From: Dastarcus helophoroides
Lineage: Eukaryota; Arthropoda; Insecta; Coleoptera; Bothrideridae
Direction of reading: 5' to 3'
NCBI GenBank assembly: GCA_028583605.1
Contig: CM053325.1
Span: forward strand, 61,241,822 to 61,305,821
DNA length: 64,000 nt
Shown here in pieces: positions 22,060 to 35,100 of this stretch; positions within the stretch are counted from its first letter, which is position 1; each line of letters begins with the position of its first letter. The notes beneath the pieces are model-generated. The model made no database searches and was not told the DNA's origin. It was given only the letters and a program-made list of their open reading frames with translations. A program made the position numbers and the translations under genes.

Positions 22060-24450
22060 TTCAAAGTTGTACTTTTTCTGAAAGCTTCAATTTTTTCTGG
22101 AAAATTTCGATCTTTGATGTTTCATTTGGTAGTTTTTCTAAAAATGTCGACTGTTTTTCAAGGATTTCGTTTTTTTATGGTAAATTCATTTATTTTTATT
22201 AACATCAGGTTTTTTTGAAGATTTTGATCTCTTTGAATTTGATTTTTCAGAAATGTTGACAGGTTTAGAAATTTTGATAGGTTTTTTAAAATTTGTCTTT
22301 TTCTGATATTTTTACATCAAAATTCGACATTCAACTTTGCTAAACATTTTAAATTTTTCTTTCAAAATTAGTTTAAATTCGTCTTTTTTGAAATTTCGAC
22401 TTTATTCTCAAAATTCTACCTTTTTGACTCTTCTTTCGGAAATCATTGTTTCTATCAAAATTCTGCCACTTTTCTAAATATTTGTCTTTTTTTCTAATTT
22501 TGACTTTTTTAAATGTGACTCCAGAAATTTCAACTTCATATTTCGAATTATTTTCGAAATTTTGACTTTTATTTCAAAATGCGATGTTGCAATTTCTGGA
22601 ACTTTCTGGATTTTTCCTCGAAATTGTCTTTTCCTTTAAATTTCAATTTTCTCGAAATTCGTCTGTTTTCCCTAAATTAGATCGACAATATTATCGAAAA
22701 TTAAACATTTTTAGAAACGTATTTTTGGGTAATTTTGAGAAAAAGATTTTTTTTTTATTCAATTTCTTTACTGGAACTTAAATATTATGTCAAAATTAGA
22801 ATAAAAAATAAAAAATTAAAGAAAAGTGTTTTTGGAAATTGCGAATTTTTTCACATTTGACCTTTTGAAAATATTTTAGCATTTTTAGAATTTTCAGCAT
22901 TTTTCAAGTTTTTCCGAAAGGTTGGGTTTTCATTCAATTTCGATTTTCTGAAAAGTCCTTTCCCAAAAAACGGTATTTTCTCAAAATTCGTCGCTTTCAA
23001 AATTACGACTTTCTTCTACTTTTTCTCTCAAAATTATCGTTTTTTTAATATTCGGTTTTTTACTTCGCTTTTAATATCTGTTGCTTTTTAGTCGTTAATA
23101 AAATTCAATAGTTTTTTTTTAATTTAAAATTCCGAAAATATCATGTTTCTCAAAATTTGTCTTATTCTGGAAATTTTGATCGTACTTCGAATAGGGATGT
23201 TTTATGCTTTTGGAAATCTCCACTTACAGTGATAACTGTAACTTTTTTTGAAAATTACGTCCTTTTTTCACAAGCTCCTACTTTTAAAAGTATAATTTCT
23301 TCGAATTTTTAACATTTTTTGAAATTGTTCGAAACGTTAGGATTTTATTTTAAACACGATTTTCTAGACCTTCCAACTTTTTCCCGAAATTCGTTTTTTC
23401 CTGGAAATTCGTCACTCTCAAAATTAAACTTTCTCTTGAAAATGTTCACTTTTCTTCGAGAGATTTCAATTTTTTTCTCGACATTTCAACGGTATTTTTC
23501 AAAAATTGTTCGAAATCTTCGATATTTCGATAGTTTTCGAAGTTTTCCAAAATGCTCGGTTTTTATTTTAGATTAATTTTTGTGTCTGTTTTCGCAAGGT
23601 TCGGCGGTATTTCCAAATGTAAGAGTTAATCTGAAAATTGGATTCCTCAGTTGTTGTAGTTAAATGAAAATATACATATAGTTAACCGGAAAGTTTTCCG
23701 ATTTTCTTTTTTTGTATTAATTTTTCAAAATGATTCTCGCCCCTCCCTGAACGAAATCCTGCCTACGCCCATGTACTGCGTGTTCATCTGTTATGATTGG
23801 AGTAAGCCTTTCCCAAAATAGTGTTTTTTCTGAAAATTCGTCGCTTTCGAAATTACGACTATATTCTACTTTTTTCTCTCAAAATTGAACTTTCGTTTTT
23901 TTAATATTTGGTTTTTGCTAAAATTTTTTTAAATAATTAATATTCAACCCTTACTTCGTTTTTAATATAATATAATTCCGAAAAATTCATGTTTCTCAAA
24001 ATTTGTCTAATTCTGGAGATTTTGACTCGAACTTCAAATGAGGATGTTTTATGCTTTTGGAAATCTCCACTTACAGTGAACAATTCTTATCAAAGTCCCA
24101 ACTTTGAAAATTACATCCTTTTTTCACAAAACCCCACCTTTAAGAGTATAATTTTCTCGAAATTTTATCATTTTTTGAGATTTTTCGAAAGGTTAGGATT
24201 TTATTTTAAACACGATTTTCTAAACCTTCCAGCTTTTGCCCTAAATTCGTTTCTTCCTGGAAATTCGTCTCTCTCAAAATTAAACTTTCTCTTGAAAATG
24301 TTCACTTTTCTTTAAGACATTTCACTTTTCCTCGGCATTTTGACGGTACTTTAAAAAATCGTTCGAAATCTTCGAAATTTCGATAGTTTTCGAAATTTTC
24401 CGAAAGGTTCGGTTTTATTTCAGATCAAATTTTCTGACTGTTTTCGCAAA
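22060..24450. repeat. Degenerate T-rich field 3 with a 0.84-kb duplication
   Basis: Pyrimidine-rich plus strand with words such as TTCGAAATTTTGAC. A block of about 580 bp at 22978-23560 recurs at 23813-24400. Both copies carry AATTCGTCGCTTTC, ATGTTTTATGCTTTTGGAAA and TCTCCACTTACAGTGA, spaced about 838 bp apart. Between them, 23735-23790 (CGCCCCTCCCTGAACG, CTACGCCCATG) is GC-richer and may be a transposon fragment. Confidence 0.8.
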
Positions 24451-24477
24451 GTTTATTTCAGGAGAAATTCCCCAGAA

Positions 24478-24582
24478 TGAGTAGGAGTAGTAGTAGTAGT
24501 AGTAGCAGTAATAGTAGTAGTAGTAGTAGTAGTAACAGTAGTAGTAGTAGTAGCATTAGCAGTAGTAGTAGCAGTAGTAGTA

Positions 24583-24649
<67 letters not shown>

Positions 24650-24658
24650 CAGTAGTAA

Positions 24659-24739
<81 letters not shown>

Positions 24740-24809
24740 CAGTAATAGTAGTAGTAGTAGCAGTAGAAGTAGTAGTAGTAGTAGCAGCAGTAGTAGTAGT
24801 AGTAGTAGC

Positions 24810-24840
<31 letters not shown>

Positions 24841-24841
24841 A

Positions 24842-24924
<83 letters not shown>

Positions 24925-24967
24925 ATAGTAATAGTAGTAGTAGCAGTAGAAGTAGTAGTGGTAGTAT
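24478..24967 (+). repeat. (AGT)n microsatellite, left block
   Basis: About 160 copies of AGT with scattered AGC, AAT and AGA variants. Homopolymeric ORFs in every frame (poly-S, poly-V, poly-L, poly-Y, poly-T) are artefacts. Confidence 0.98.
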
Positions 24968-25372
<405 letters not shown>

Positions 25373-25379
25373 ACCTCAA

Positions 25380-26817
25380 ATTAAACAAATTATTAAAAGA
25401 CTCGTGGCTTAAAGAAAAATGAAATGTTTTGAAAAAATCACCATGAAGATGCTTCAAAAATTTAATTGGAAATTTTTTCGTTTACCATAAAAGTGACATC
25501 TAAAAATATTTGGTTAAAAAACTTTTATTTGAGTCCAAAACTTTGGGTTGCAATATGAGGATAAAGATTCTTTTTTAGACACATATCTTGACCTTATTCC
25601 TACGAATTAGGGGGTTCTGTGGGGCTTCAAGTAATAAGAACTGATACAAGTTTCATGTGGACATTCCAATGATGGAAAAACTTTATCAGGGCAGATTAAA
25701 CTCAAAAGTGTCGACCAACTACTACTGCTTGATCAAGAGGGACGAATTAGAAACTACATAATATAGAAAAACAAAAATTATAAGTTCCTAATGTACATTT
25801 TTCATGTTATATTTTTGGAGATCCATCATTTTTCAAACATTTAACAAACAAATTTTATCGGTGATGAACCAAACTGCTTATTATAAATGACAACAACTAA
25901 CACTATTAAAAAATACAAAAGAAGTTCATATGACATGGCAAAACTTCAATTTTGTTGACCAGTGTAATTATCGAAATAATAATAAATAAGATTTTAGTAT
26001 AATCTCATATTCATAACTATTAACGATAAATACAACACGCCATTTAAAAGTTATTGTTAATAGAGTGTAATAGTTATGAATATTGAAGAATTTCTCGTAG
26101 TAAGAGTTAAAAATGTCAACAGTTGCTACAAAATTGATTTATTTATTATTATTATTATCGTTATTAATATTGTGTTTTTCTCTGTTAAAAAAATATAAAC
26201 GTAGCTATAATAATATGTAACACTTACGTTCGTATAATACATGTTGTACATGGTCATTAGATACAGACATACAAACTGTGTTAAAACCAAGAAACCAAAT
26301 TATCTTTTAGTATTTTATTTCTTCTTCCATAAAATTTATTTAAAATTATTCAGAAACGTGTAAATTGAGACAAGTTTCCAACAAAGAATAACCTTGGTAC
26401 GGTTTGCCTCTACCAGCGAAAATAAAATATTTATTCTTCAGCACTTGGCTGAATTAATATTTACTGTAAAGAAGTGAAAGGAAGATTCAACCAAATGTCA
26501 AGAGTCGAACACCGTTAAGCAGAACTAGCTTAAGGTTGATATTGTCTTCATTATTTCCATCATGACGCATACACGCTTTGATAGTAGTTTCTACCTTTAG
26601 AAAGTGGCATCAGTAAGTCACCGATTTAAATATGAGAGATTTGTTCTTAACCATAATTTCCTTAAGATGCTTACTTCCTCAATTAAATACCGGCAACTAC
26701 ATATGCGAGGATGTAAAAATTGAAAATGTTCATTAATTAGTATTTGCAATAGTCAATCAATTAGTACTGGAAAAATTGTTGCTAAGATCGCGAGTTTATT
26801 GGAAATATATTCTGAAC
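25380..26817. other. Intronic single-copy-like DNA with no recognised feature
   Basis: Composition is less repetitive than the surroundings. No gene or RNA was recognised. A short TTATTATTATTATC run sits near 26145. Confidence 0.5.
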
Positions 26818-26998
26818 TAGATAGTTTAAGTTTGGTGAAACGGACTGGTCCTCGTTATATTCGAAAATTTAAATACGGAATAGTTTCTTTCTGAAGATGA
26901 CAGCTTAGCTGTCGAAACGCGTTAGAGCAACCTTTGTGTTTTTAAACCTTGTTGGTCTCAGGGGACAAGTTCTGTATTTCAACTTTTAGATAGTTTAA
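26818..26998 (-). mobile_element. Hairpin retroposon, copy 6 (perfect 12-bp TSD)
   Basis: The insertion is 26830-26986. TAGATAGTTTAA occurs at 26818-26829 and 26987-26998. The antisense tail (GTTTGGTGAAACGGACTGG) is followed by a shortened left arm, GCTGTCGAAACGCGTTAGAG, and the right arm ending TCTGTATTTCAACTTT. Confidence 0.85.
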
Positions 26999-27008
26999 CT
27001 CGATAGCT

Positions 27009-27150
27009 TTTTTTGGTGGAATGAACTGATCCTTGGTTATCTTCAAAAATTGAAATAAAAATTTTGTCCCCTGAAGAAGAAAGATTAAAAAATACAACAA
27101 AGATTGCTCTCACGCGTTTCGATAGCCAAGCTATCATCTTAAGAGAGATG
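27009..27150 (-). mobile_element. Hairpin retroposon, copy 7 (one arm only)
   Basis: The antisense tail (TTTTTTTGGTGGAATGAACT) and one complete arm end at the loop sequence ATCATCTTAAGAGAGAT. The second arm is absent, and the copy abuts the LINE relic at 27151. This is what 5' truncation of the sense element would give. Confidence 0.7.
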
Positions 27151-27440
27151 CCAGAACGATTTCGAGATCCCAATTAATCGTCTATATCTGCTGCTCCCTT
27201 AGTCGATCTGAAGCAGCGACATTGTCGGAGAAAAAAGATGACACCAGGCTACTATCATCTGCGTAACTGTACATCGGATTCAAAGTTAAAGCTTAGAGAT
27301 CGAGTAACAGAAACAGAGTAGGAGGTTGAACATACCCCTGAGGCACCCCCGCATTAATCTCAAATCTCTCGGATGAGATGCCATCAACCGGAAGATATCT
27401 ACCAGTGAGATATCAAATGACAGAGTTCATGAGACCATTT
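27151..27440 (-). pseudogene. LINE (CR1/L2-like) reverse transcriptase relic with YADD
   Basis: The minus strand reads INAGVPQG and PPTLFLLLDL, then SYADDSSLVSSF and finally TINWDLEI near 27151. Visible are the conserved PQG and YADD motifs of the RT palm. In-frame stops show it is dead. It matches the family at 13520-14010 and extends it through the catalytic box that copy lacks. Confidence 0.8.
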
Positions 27441-28017
27441 TAATTTGGGATTTTCAAGAAAATATGGAACATTTTGGGATTAAAGATGAATTTTGAGAAT
27501 AAAAATACTAAAAACGCTAAGAAAGAAACGACCAAAATTGACTTACAACTTTAAAAAGTTAATCATGGTCGAAATTTTGAAAATAAGAAGGTTTTAAGTT
27601 AAAAAATCTTTTAATGGGTCACGAAAGCGAAAGGCCGCGACAAAATAAGTTTCGGAAACGCTGCTCTGATATCATTAGAGCATGTTGGTAATGAGTGATG
27701 GTAACGCAAAAGCATAATCCAAAAGCGCTCAAGGCGCCTAAAGAAGTCTAAAGTTTAGAAAGAAAAGAGGAAGGTTGAATAATGAATTGGGTTAAATAAA
27801 TAAAATGTTAACTAGATGAAATAAAATCAGCGCGAAGTAGTCATGATCCAATTCAAAGATGGTTATTAGTTTTTGCTTTTTGTGCAGACAACTGTGAAGT
27901 GACAAGTATAAAGTTCAGTCACACTTTGGATAGTGTTCAGTGAACTGCGAATGAAAATTAAAGCTGCTACCGAGTTGCTACTTTTATAAAACTTTGTCGA
28001 ATCTAATATATTGATTA
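27441..28017. other. Intronic AT-rich DNA with no recognised feature
   Basis: Nothing is seen beyond short A-rich repeat words. No open frame has a recognisable motif. Confidence 0.45.
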
Positions 28018-29461
28018 ATATGATTGGTTTTGGTGCAACGAACTGGTCCTTGGTTATCTTCAAAAATTGAAAAATTAAAATACAAATCTTCTCCCCTGAA
28101 ACCAAGAAATAAGTCACAACAAAGATTGCTCTAACTCGTTTCGTTAGCCAAACTATGATCTTCAGAGAAATGCTTGGCAATCGAAACGCGTTAGAGCAAT
28201 CATTGCTGTGTTTTTCAATCTTTTTTGGTTTCAGGGGAGAAGATTTGTATTTCAATTTTTGAAGATAACCAAGGACCAGCAAAATTCAAAAATTGAAATC
28301 AAAATCTTGTCCCCTGGAATCAAGATAGATTCTGAAGATCATAGCTTGGCTATCGAAACGCGTTAGAGCAACTTTTGTTGTGTTTCTTCATCTTTTTTGG
28401 TTTCAGGAGACCAGATTTGTATTTCAATTTTTGAAGATAACCAAGGACTACCAAAATTCGAAAATTGAAATACAAATCTTGTCCCCTGAAACCAAGAAAG
28501 ATTAAAAAACACAACAAAGGTTGCTCTAAGGCGCTTCGATAGCCAAGCCATGATTTTCATAGATATGCTTGGCAATCGAAACGCGTTAGAGGAACCTTTG
28601 TTGTGTTTTTTCATCTTTCTTGGTTTCAGAGGACAAGATTTGTATTTCAATTTTTGAAGATAACCAAGGACCACCAAAATTTAAAAATTGAAATACAAAT
28701 CTTGTCCCCTGAAACCAAGAAAGATTAAAAAACACAACAAAGGTTGCTCTAACTCGTTTCGTTAGCCAAGCTATGATCTTCAGAGAGCTTGGCAATCGAA
28801 ACGCTTAGAGCAACCTTTATTGTGTTTTTTTATCTTTCTTGGTTTCAGGGTACAATATTTGTATTTCAATTTTTGAGGATAACAAAGGACCCACCAAAAT
28901 TCAAAAATTGAAATAAAAATCTTGTCTCCTGAAACCAAGACAGATTAAAAAACACAACAAAGGTTGCTCTAATGCGTCTCAATACCCAAGCATCTCTCTC
29001 AAGATTATAGCTTGAATGTCGAAACGCGTTAGAGCAACCTTTGTTGTGTTTTTTTATCTTTCTTGGTTTCAGGGAACAAGATTTGTATTTCAATTTTTGA
29101 AGATAACCAAGGACCACCAAATTTCCAAAATTGAAATAAAAATCTTGTCTCCTGGAACCAAGACAGATTAAAAAACACAACAAAGGTTGCTCTAATGCGT
29201 CTCAATAGCCAAGCATATCTCTCAGAATTATAGCTTGGATGTCGAAACGCATTAGAGCAACCTTTGTTGTGTTTTTTTTTATCTTTTTTTGGTTCAGTGG
29301 ACCAGATTTCTATTTTAATATTTGAAGATAACCAAGGACCACCAAAATTTAAAAATTGAAATGTCCCTTGATACCAAGAAAGATTTAAAAACGCAACAAA
29401 AGTTGCTCTAACGCGTTTCGATAGCCATCATCTTCAGAGTGATGCTGAATATATGATTGGT
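28018..29461. mobile_element. Tandem array of hairpin retroposon palindromes within one 11-bp TSD
   Basis: About six and a half units of about 220 bp, each a palindrome of the hairpin retroposon arms, are joined by CCAAGGACCACCAAAATT-like junctions near 28276, 28450, 28672, 28893, 29113 and 29340. The first begins with the antisense tail (TTTTGGTGCAACGAACTGG) at 28029. ATATGATTGGT occurs at 28018-28028 and again at 29451-29461, bracketing the whole 1.42-kb block. ORFs inside are read-through of the arms. Confidence 0.85.
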
Positions 29462-30298
29462 AATTAATATAGTTGGTACTACCGTTAAAAGTCAACGCAA
29501 TACAATTAGATCGATACAAAAGGTTCCAAAAATATGAAGAGGTCATAGCTTCGTAGGTAACTCATGCACAGAAACGCAACGTTTCTTGTTAATAATTTTT
29601 ATAATAATACACTGCTATTGAACAAGGACATAGGTTCCGGTCAAAGATTCTGCAATTAACTTTATAAATAAACACCGAGCGCTTGCAGTTAACAACAGCG
29701 TGGTCTTACAGCAGTTTGCTTTAGTTTAAGGTCAAAATCTGAAAACACATTTACATGTACAGGTACATCTTTTTTTATTACACATGTTCATACACGATGA
29801 GTTCTTCGACACTCGAGTGCAACAACACTTTTTATATACAAGATGTGCGCTCGAGTCAAAACATTAATTAACGAAACAACACTTCCGTGTTACGTTTTAC
29901 CAAATAAATAACGTGCGTACATCGGTATCAACAAAACAAACAAAAATTTTAAATATTTTAACCTTTATCACATTTTAACACGTTTTTATTAACTCGCTTC
30001 CTTGTGTGTAGTTGAATATAATCGTTTAAACAAAAAAAGATTTTCCACAAACACGATTTTAAAATAGACCAAAAATTAAAATAATTTCCACTAGTTTTAC
30101 ATAAATTTACTTTTACCGACCCCCAACCCCGTTCAAAAAATTCGTGATTACAAATTTTAATTGGTTATGACAATGCTTGTAAGATTTAAAACAAAAAACG
30201 TGGGGCGCATACATTAGAAATAATAACTGATGCGGGAATAGTTCACCAAAGTCACTATCAAGTTTATTGCGCCCCAAGTTTTAACCCATAAAACTATT
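29462..30298. other. Intronic DNA with no recognised feature
   Basis: Mixed composition (for example CACTCGAGTGCAACAACAC near 29810) without a recognisable gene, RNA or repeat. Confidence 0.5.
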
Positions 30299-30475
30299 AT
30301 CATATCCAGGGCTGGATTTAGACTTGATAAGGCCCCAACCTTTTTGAAAGATGAGGCCTTTTATAAGTCCAGATATTATATGGCAGTGTTAAATATTTTT
30401 TGGAGCCCCGAAAACAGGGGGGATCTTAAGCTATAGTTTGTATAGCTTATGTGTAAATCCACCACTGATCATAGC
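30299..30475. mobile_element. hAT-type MITE, 161 bp
   Basis: The left terminus CAGGGCTGGATTTA (30307) and right terminus TAAATCCACCACTG (ends 30467) are imperfect inverted repeats of the CA...TG hAT form. They are flanked by ATCATATC (30299-30306) and ATCATAGC (30468-30475), a 7-of-8 match as expected for the 8-bp hAT target duplication. No coding capacity. Confidence 0.75.
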
Positions 30476-30544
30476 TAATAAAACTTTAAAATCACAAATT
30501 TTTAGGACCACATTATGTATGAGGTTAGGAATCTATATGGAATT

Positions 30545-30747
30545 ATAATATGTTTGGGAAACTAAAATACAAATCTTGTTCTCTGAAATCAGTTTCTCTC
30601 TGAAGATGCTAGCTTGGCTATCGAAACGCTTTAGAGCAACCTTTGTTGTGTTTGTTAATCTTTCTTGGTTTCAGAGAATAAGATTTGTATTTCAGTTTGT
30701 GAAGATAACCAAGGACCAGTCCGTTCCAACAAAAAATAATATGTTTG
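30545..30747 (+). mobile_element. Hairpin retroposon, copy 9 (sense, perfect 12-bp TSD)
   Basis: The insertion is 30557-30735. ATAATATGTTTG occurs at 30545-30556 and 30736-30747. The sense orientation shows the full 3' side: GATTTGTATTTCAGTTTGTG, then AACCAAGGACCAGTCCG and TTCCAACAAAAA directly against the right duplication. The 5' arm is shortened. This copy best defines both ends of the element. Confidence 0.9.
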
Positions 30748-31236
30748 TGGTTAGGAGAAATTTATTTGTAATTTTAGAGCGTTTTAAAAAATTGTTAAAT
30801 TACTATTTTTTTTATTTTAATAATTATTTCATAAACAGCTTTGTGAACGTTTATGTAGATGTAATGAAAATTACATATAATTTCATTTTCATGCGGACAT
30901 TTTTTAATATAAAAATGATTGTTCAACTCAAAAAAGTCAGTAATTTCGTAGTTAGTTTTCCAAAGTTGTCAAAAGCACAAAAATAGTTGTTAAACGTTTT
31001 AATATTTATTAGGCATTTAAATTTTATAATGGATCCACCTAACATTATAATTAACAGAGTAATTATTTTAAAGTGAGAGCAGGAAATACTCAACCTTGAG
31101 GATAGCTACGTAATTTAAAAAAAATTACTGAGGATATTAACATCACAAACCGGTATTCTATATTTGACAAATGTACCATTTTAGAAAGGTTTAAATTATA
31201 ATTGCAAATTAAAAAAAAAAGGGAGCTGCTGGCAAT

Positions 31237-31398
31237 ATCACTTAAACCTTTGATGGAACGGACTGGTACTTGGTTATCTTCAAAAATTGAAATACAAATC
31301 TTGTCCCCTGAAACCAAAAAAGATTAAAAAACACAACAAAGGTTGCTCTTAATCTTTCTTGGTTTCAGGGGACAAGATTTGTATTTCAATCACTTAAA
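31237..31398 (-). mobile_element. Hairpin retroposon, copy 10 (perfect 10-bp TSD)
   Basis: The insertion is 31247-31388. ATCACTTAAA occurs at 31237-31246 and 31389-31398. It has the antisense tail, a complete outer arm (AAATCTTGTCCCCTGAAACC) and its complement, with the loop and inner arm deleted around GGTTGCTCTTAATC. Confidence 0.85.
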
Positions 31399-32180
31399 TC
31401 ATTTGGAAATATTCCGAAAAAAAAAAAATTGTAATGGAAGAATCTCTTTAAATTTAGATAATGTTTTACACACTGATCTGCTCCAATTACGTCTTTAGTA
31501 TTTTCTTTTATTCTATTTAAGATAGATAAAATAGCAACAGACACAGTTACGGTTTACAGCTGATTAGATTTTTCAATCGCCTTCAATCAGTTAGTGCTTC
31601 AGATAACAGAAAGAACTTAACGCATAGTCATAGCTTCTAGCTCCATGAATAGAAAAATTTTATGTGAATAATATAATCAAATTACTGAATTATAAATGTT
31701 TACTATACTTCGATAGTTTCTATCATCGATAATATCAATAAATTTTTACAAAAATATTGATGGTATCGATTGTTTCAGCTGATAATTTCATTTAAACGAA
31801 CCTTCTAATTTGATCTGCCGTTACCATTTAGGCTCCAATGATCGTCTCCGCGAAGGAAATAGCTGCTTCAATTTGCGATGCATGACAAAACGATGGGAAT
31901 TTTCTCAACATTGGTAAATATCGTACGTGTAACGTTCAAAAAATTTTCTCATTAGTCGATTTATTTTTTTTTAATTGGAAGATGTAACATGCAACACTTG
32001 ACCATCTGATATAATAAACGGAAAACAAGTTTGTTTATAAATAAGTATAATTTTTAAGAAATTCCATATTTGTGGAGTCACTTCAGTAGCGTAACGAAAA
32101 TTTCATAAATCAGGAAACTGTTTAGAAAGCTTTTGTTTCGTTTTGTTTCGTTTTTTCTTGTGTTTTTTTATTTGCTCCTT
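31399..32180. other. Intronic DNA with no recognised feature
   Basis: No coding or RNA pattern. A short imperfect palindrome of TATCGAT words lies near 31710-31770. Confidence 0.45.
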
Positions 32181-32199
32181 TTTAACAAGGTCAAGTTTA

Positions 32200-35100
32200 A
32201 AGTTGGAGTTTTTATTTTTTTAATTCCACCTTCAAAACTGAAATTTTGAAATTAAAGTCGACATTTTCAGAAAAAGGTGGAAATGATTAAATTTTTTGAT
32301 TTAAAAAAAAATTAGAAAGAATTACCATAAAAAACAAAATTTTAGATTTCTTAATTTTTCAAATACTTATTTTCGCATTACATATTTTTTCAAAACCTTG
32401 AGTCGTTCAGAATTTCAAGTTTTAACTTGGAATTACTATTTTTTAAATTTCAACAATGCATTTTCAAATTTAAAATTTCTCGACTATACAACGTTAGATT
32501 AAAATTTTTGGAAAAAAATATTGCAATTTCAAGTTTTAAATTTAGAGGAAGTCCCGAATAAAAAGTCAAAATCTCAAACAAATTCGAGAATTTTCTCAAT
32601 TCTTTTACAATTTTTTCGAAATTTTTTTTTTTTTTTCAAGTTCAGATTTTGATAAAAATGTCTAAATTTATTTTTATTTTCGACTTTAAAACAAAATGTT
32701 GAGAATAACCTTGCAATATTCCGTCAAGTCAAAATTTCAAGAAATAGACTCAACGTTTTCACATAAAATGCAGAATTTCGACTTGTAACTCAAAATTTTA
32801 AACAAAAGAAATTTAGAGTGCCTAAATTTTGAAATTGTGAAGTCAAAATTTTAAGAAAAAATCGAAACCTCGAAATGTTTTACCTCTTTTCTAAAATTTT
32901 GGTGCTTAAATCAAAATTTAAAAAAAAAGTAAAGAATTTTTTTTAATTGTTGGAAATTTCAAAAAAAAAGGTAAATTCGTCTAATAAATATGTTGCTTAA
33001 AATGTTCATAAGGAAAGCTTACATTTTTCAAGTTTTATTTTTCAAAATTGAAATTATTTAAAATGTTAAGTTCAAATTTTCAATTTTTTTTTTAATTTCA
33101 ATTTCTAAAGAAGGCTTCAACTTTAAAAATCAAAATTTTTATAAGTATCAAAATTTTGACTTTAATCTAGAAATTTCGACCATTTTCTCAAAATTCCTCG
33201 ACTTAAGTTGAGATTTCGGCTTTAATCTTGAAATTCCGACTTTAATTTCGAAATTTCGACTTTATTTTTCGAAATTTCTGGATCAAAGTTAAAGGTTCGA
33301 AATTTCGGCTTTAATCTCGAAATTTTTATACTCTATAGTTAAGTTAGGCAGATGACGTCTCACCACTCTCCTTTGTCGACAATATTGACAATTGGGACTA
33401 GAGTACGTTCAGTAATTTATATTTTAAATTTCCACTTTTTCTCGAATTTTCGACTTTTTTCTCGAAATTTTGATTCAGTCTCGGAATTTTGTCTTTAAAC
33501 GCAAAATTGCGGCTTTAAACTCGAAAATTCGACTTGAATCTTGAAATTTCGACTTTAATCTCAAAATGTCGACTTTAATTTCAAAATTTCGACTTTAATT
33601 TCGAAATTTCGACTTTAACCTCGGGATTTCGACTACTCGAAAATTTTGACTTTTTTTTCAGAAATTTCGCCTTTAATCTCGAAATTTCGACTTCAAACTC
33701 GAAATTTAGATTTTTTTTTTGGAAATTTCGAGAAAAAATAGACAAATTTGGGAAATTAAAAATAGAACTTACTGAACGCACCCTACTATCAACTGTCAAT
33801 ATTGTTGAGAAACGGGGGTGGTGGAATGTTACCCATAGGGTCCGGAAATTTCGAGGAAAATCCCAAAATTTAGACTTTTATTAGGGAATTTCAAAAAAAG
33901 TCGAAATTTCAACTTTAATCACGGAATTTCGAAAAAAAAAGTCGAAATTTCTATACTCTATGATTAAGTTAGGTAAACGACAGTTGCGTCCCACTTTCTC
34001 AACAATATTGACAGTTAGCAGTAGGATGCCTCGAAATTTCGAGAAAAAAGTCGAAATTTCGAGCTTAGAATCAAAATTTCGAAATTCAAGTTGAAATTTT
34101 GACTTCAGTCTCGAAATTTTGAGAAAAATATGAAATTTCGATGACAAAGTCGAAATTTCGAGATTAAAGTTAAAATTTCGAAATAAAATCGAAATTTCGG
34201 GGAAAAAAATCGAAATTTTAAGAAGACGAAATTTCTAAAAAAAAATATTGATATTCGTGAAGATGTTTAAATTTTGACATAAAAATCTTTATTTTGAAAA
34301 TTTCGCCACAGAGTCGCGACAGAAATTTTATGAAAAAGGAGCAATAACTTACGTGTTCAGTCTCTCCTTTTTCCAAAAACTGCGGTTGTATATTCCAAGT
34401 TTTTAACTTTAAAAGTATGAAAAAAGTAAATTTACAAAAAAAATTACTGTAAATAGGTTTCCTGAACTGTCGAAATTTCGAAAAAAACGCTCAGAGTGAA
34501 AGAGTAACTGAAAATTTGAAAAATATTTAAAGTGTAAAGAAAACATGATTTATATGGTAGATATAAAAAATTTCAAAATGTTTAATTTATATCCAAAATT
34601 TTGCGGAAATTTAATTAATACTGAAAGTTGTTTAACAAAAAAATTAAATTTGGAAAAATTTGAAGAAGTAAAAATGTAGAATTTTATTACAAATTAATAA
34701 TGGAATACTTAAAAAAAAAGTAAAATTACCTTGGTACGAAGGCGTAAGAAGGGCATCGATAGAAGAAGTATTATTTTTAGAAATGTCGACTTTTTCTCTA
34801 AATTTTGACTTTTTCTCGAAATTACAATTTTTGTCTCGAAATTTCGACTTTTTTTTCGAAATTTTAATTTAATCGCAAAATTTCGACTTTAAACTCAAAA
34901 TTTCGGTTTTTGACTCCAAAATTCGACTTTACTCTCGAAATTTCGACTTTAATTCCGGAATTTCGACTACTCGATAGTTTTGACTTTTTTCGGAAATTTC
35001 GTCTTTAATCTCAGAATTTCGACTTCAAACTCAAAATTTCGACTTATTTCTCGAAATTTCGAGAAAAATCTCGAAATTTCGACTTTTATCTTGGAATCTC

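Noticed and set aside
27866..29183. ORFs of about 100 codons with repeated GYLQKLKYKSCPLKPRK peptides
   Set aside because: They are read-through of the hairpin retroposon arms, and the same peptide appears wherever a copy occurs in that orientation; no evidence of selection on the protein.
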